NCBI GenBank assembly: GCA_038223055.1
Contig: JBBRHF010000080.1
Location: 1-17,326, forward strand
Origin: JBBRHF01 sp038223055
GTDB taxonomy: Bacteria; Actinomycetota; Actinomycetes; JACCUZ01
Reading direction: 5' to 3'
DNA length: 17,326 nt
The notes beneath the pieces are model-generated. The model was not told the DNA's origin. It ran no database searches and was given only the letters and a program-made list of their open reading frames with translations. The stretch's first letter is position 1. Each line of letters begins with the position of its first letter. Below are positions 16,824 through 17,326 of the stretch, in pieces. The translations under genes and the position numbers were made by a program.

Positions 16824-17237
16824 AGCGAACGGGGAACGGGGACCGGGGGCACGGGGGAACGGGGGAACGGGGGACCGGGGGAACGGGGGAACGGGGGAAC
16901 AGGACAGAAAGAGGCCCCCTGACGGAAGGGAGCCCTGGAGAAGTTTCCATGTTGCGGCGGCCAAGTGATCAAGGCGTTTCGCCGGGGCGCCGTCCCCTGC
17001 TTCCGGTTCAAGGGCGAAGATGGCCTGGCATTCTCGGATGCTTCCGAACGCGATCGTGAAGAACCGGAGACGATCTTTCCGGCCCGACCTGCCCCAGCCC
17101 TCGTTCAGGTTCAGCGCAATGGAGCTTGCGGCCCGGTCGAACTGCGATCGTAAGTGCGCAGGCAGTCGGCACGAGCGAGTTTCCCGATAGAACTGAACGG
17201 CCAACTCGTACGTTCGAAAAGACGTGGTGGTTTGCAT
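16806..17237 (-). CDS. Four-helix-bundle protein (TIGR02436, 23S rRNA IVP / bAvd-like) with repeat-encoded Pro-rich tail
   Basis: A 143-residue protein. The core (about residues 1-103) matches the TIGR02436 four-helix bundle: FRTYELAVQFYRETRSCRLP, LRSQFDRAASSIALNLNEG (the family's signature Ser-x-Asn-x-x-Glu-Gly segment), then FFTIAFGSIRECQAI. Relatives sit in 23S rRNA intervening sequences or act as the RNA/protein-binding accessory of diversity-generating retroelements; many are stand-alone and uncharacterised. The ATG at 17237 has a strong GGAGGAG 6 bases upstream. The last ~35 residues (PVPPFPRSPVPPFPR and following) are read out of the G-rich 8-nt repeat and look like a fortuitous or expanded tail. 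Flanking A/T tracts contrast with the GC-rich neighbourhood, suggesting transfer. No retroelement reverse transcriptase or rRNA is in view. Confidence 0.8.
   Translation of the reverse strand: MQTTTSFRTYELAVQFYRETRSCRLPAHLRSQFDRAASSIALNLNEGWGRSGRKDRLRFFTIAFGSIRECQAIFALEPEAGDGAPAKRLDHLAAATWKLLQGSLPSGGLFLSCSPVPPFPRSPVPPFPRAPGPRSPFATSEHP
16831..16900. repeat. Nine tandem 8-nt G-rich repeats (GGGGGAAC), potential G-quadruplex
   Basis: Nine consecutive units: GGGGAAC, GGGGACC, GGGGGCAC, then GGGGGAAC with one GGGGGACC variant. Runs of four to five G every 7-8 bases on the plus strand can form G-quadruplexes. Because 8 is not a multiple of 3, three units (24 nt) encode an 8-residue period on the minus strand, giving PFPRSPVP repeats at the end of the four-helix-bundle protein. 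Confidence 0.9.
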
Positions 17238-17319
17238 TTTTTTCTCCTCCAAAAAAACAGCCTTACACCCCGGGTAGAGGCTGTTTTTTTGGAGGAGTAA
17301 AAAATGCAAATCACCACGT
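17222..17319. repeat. Near-perfect inverted repeat carrying two divergent RBS and start codons
   Basis: Arms 17222-17262 and 17279-17319 (41 bases, 39 matching) flank a 16-base centre. Each arm contains, reading outward, GGCTGTTTTTTT, the RBS GGAGGAG, an A-rich spacer, ATGCAA and CACCACGT. The central AAAAAAACAGCC / GGCTGTTTTTTT portion also looks like a bidirectional intrinsic terminator. The two mismatches are in the RBS-start spacer (A/T) and in codon 3 (ACC/ATC). Confidence 0.92.
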
Positions 17320-17326
17320 TCCGGGC
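17304..17326 (+). CDS. Start of a second, divergent four-helix-bundle paralogue (cut by window end)
   Basis: ATG at 17304 follows GGAGGAG by 6 bases and reads M-Q-I-T-T-F-R before the window ends. The divergent gene begins M-Q-T-T-T-S-F-R. The alignment needs one whole-codon indel, and the Phe and Arg codons differ only at third positions (TTT/TTC, CGA/CGG). That pattern suggests both copies have been under protein-level constraint. Only seven codons are visible, so the identity is inferred from the mirrored copy. Confidence 0.5.

Noticed and set aside
16831..16900. G-rich tandem array as a plasmid iteron or origin
   Set aside because: 8-nt units with no replication gene, DnaA box or AT-rich unwinding region beside them.

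Overview
The window is very GC-rich with GTG starts and stop/start overlaps, which together with the gene content suggests a high-GC actinobacterium. This is inference: no rRNA or tRNA is present to fix the taxonomy. Two dense, convergent gene blocks meet at about 7.3 kb. A third, more AT-rich and repeat-bearing piece sits at the right edge.

Left block (1-7254, plus strand): a type I Wadjet (JetABCD) anti-plasmid defence operon. It holds the C-terminal end of jetA (kleisin-like), complete jetB (MukE-like), jetC (SMC/MukB-like ATPase) and jetD (Toprim nuclease subunit). All junctions overlap (GTGA, TGATG, ATGA, GTGA), so translation looks fully coupled. Two things are unusual. A 50-codon ORF (1492-1644) fits exactly between the jetB stop and the jetC start and overlaps both. 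jetC changes reading frame at 4257-4261, as if one G were missing, so as written the ATPase is cut before its C-terminal half (Walker B). The locus is therefore either inactivated, frameshifted during translation, or carries a sequence error.

Junction (7339-about 7605, minus): a decayed, internally deleted remnant of an FGGY-type sugar kinase (rhamnulokinase-like).

Right block (7717-16702, minus strand, transcribed right to left): a 2-oxoacid dehydrogenase operon. In transcription order it holds an MdeB/PRK13012-type E1, aceE (homodimeric pyruvate dehydrogenase E1), aceF (E2 with one lipoyl domain), lpdA (E3 with its own N-terminal lipoyl domain), and a small protein with two copies of a four-cysteine module. 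The aceE-aceF-lipoyl-lpdA layout resembles beta/gamma-proteobacterial clusters more than the usual actinobacterial arrangement, so lateral acquisition is plausible. Together E1-E2-E3 convert pyruvate (or a related 2-oxoacid) to acyl-CoA plus NADH. The second E1 may widen the substrate range. An ACGTCCG box array with an 11-bp inverted repeat lies upstream of the first gene and is a candidate operator.

Right edge (16806-17326): a four-helix-bundle (TIGR02436/bAvd-like) gene on the minus strand whose 3' end runs through nine 8-nt G-rich tandem repeats. Its start region is mirrored by a near-perfect inverted repeat (39/41) carrying the RBS and first codons of a second, divergent paralogue that leaves the window. 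I see no CRISPR array, tRNA, rRNA or transposase.
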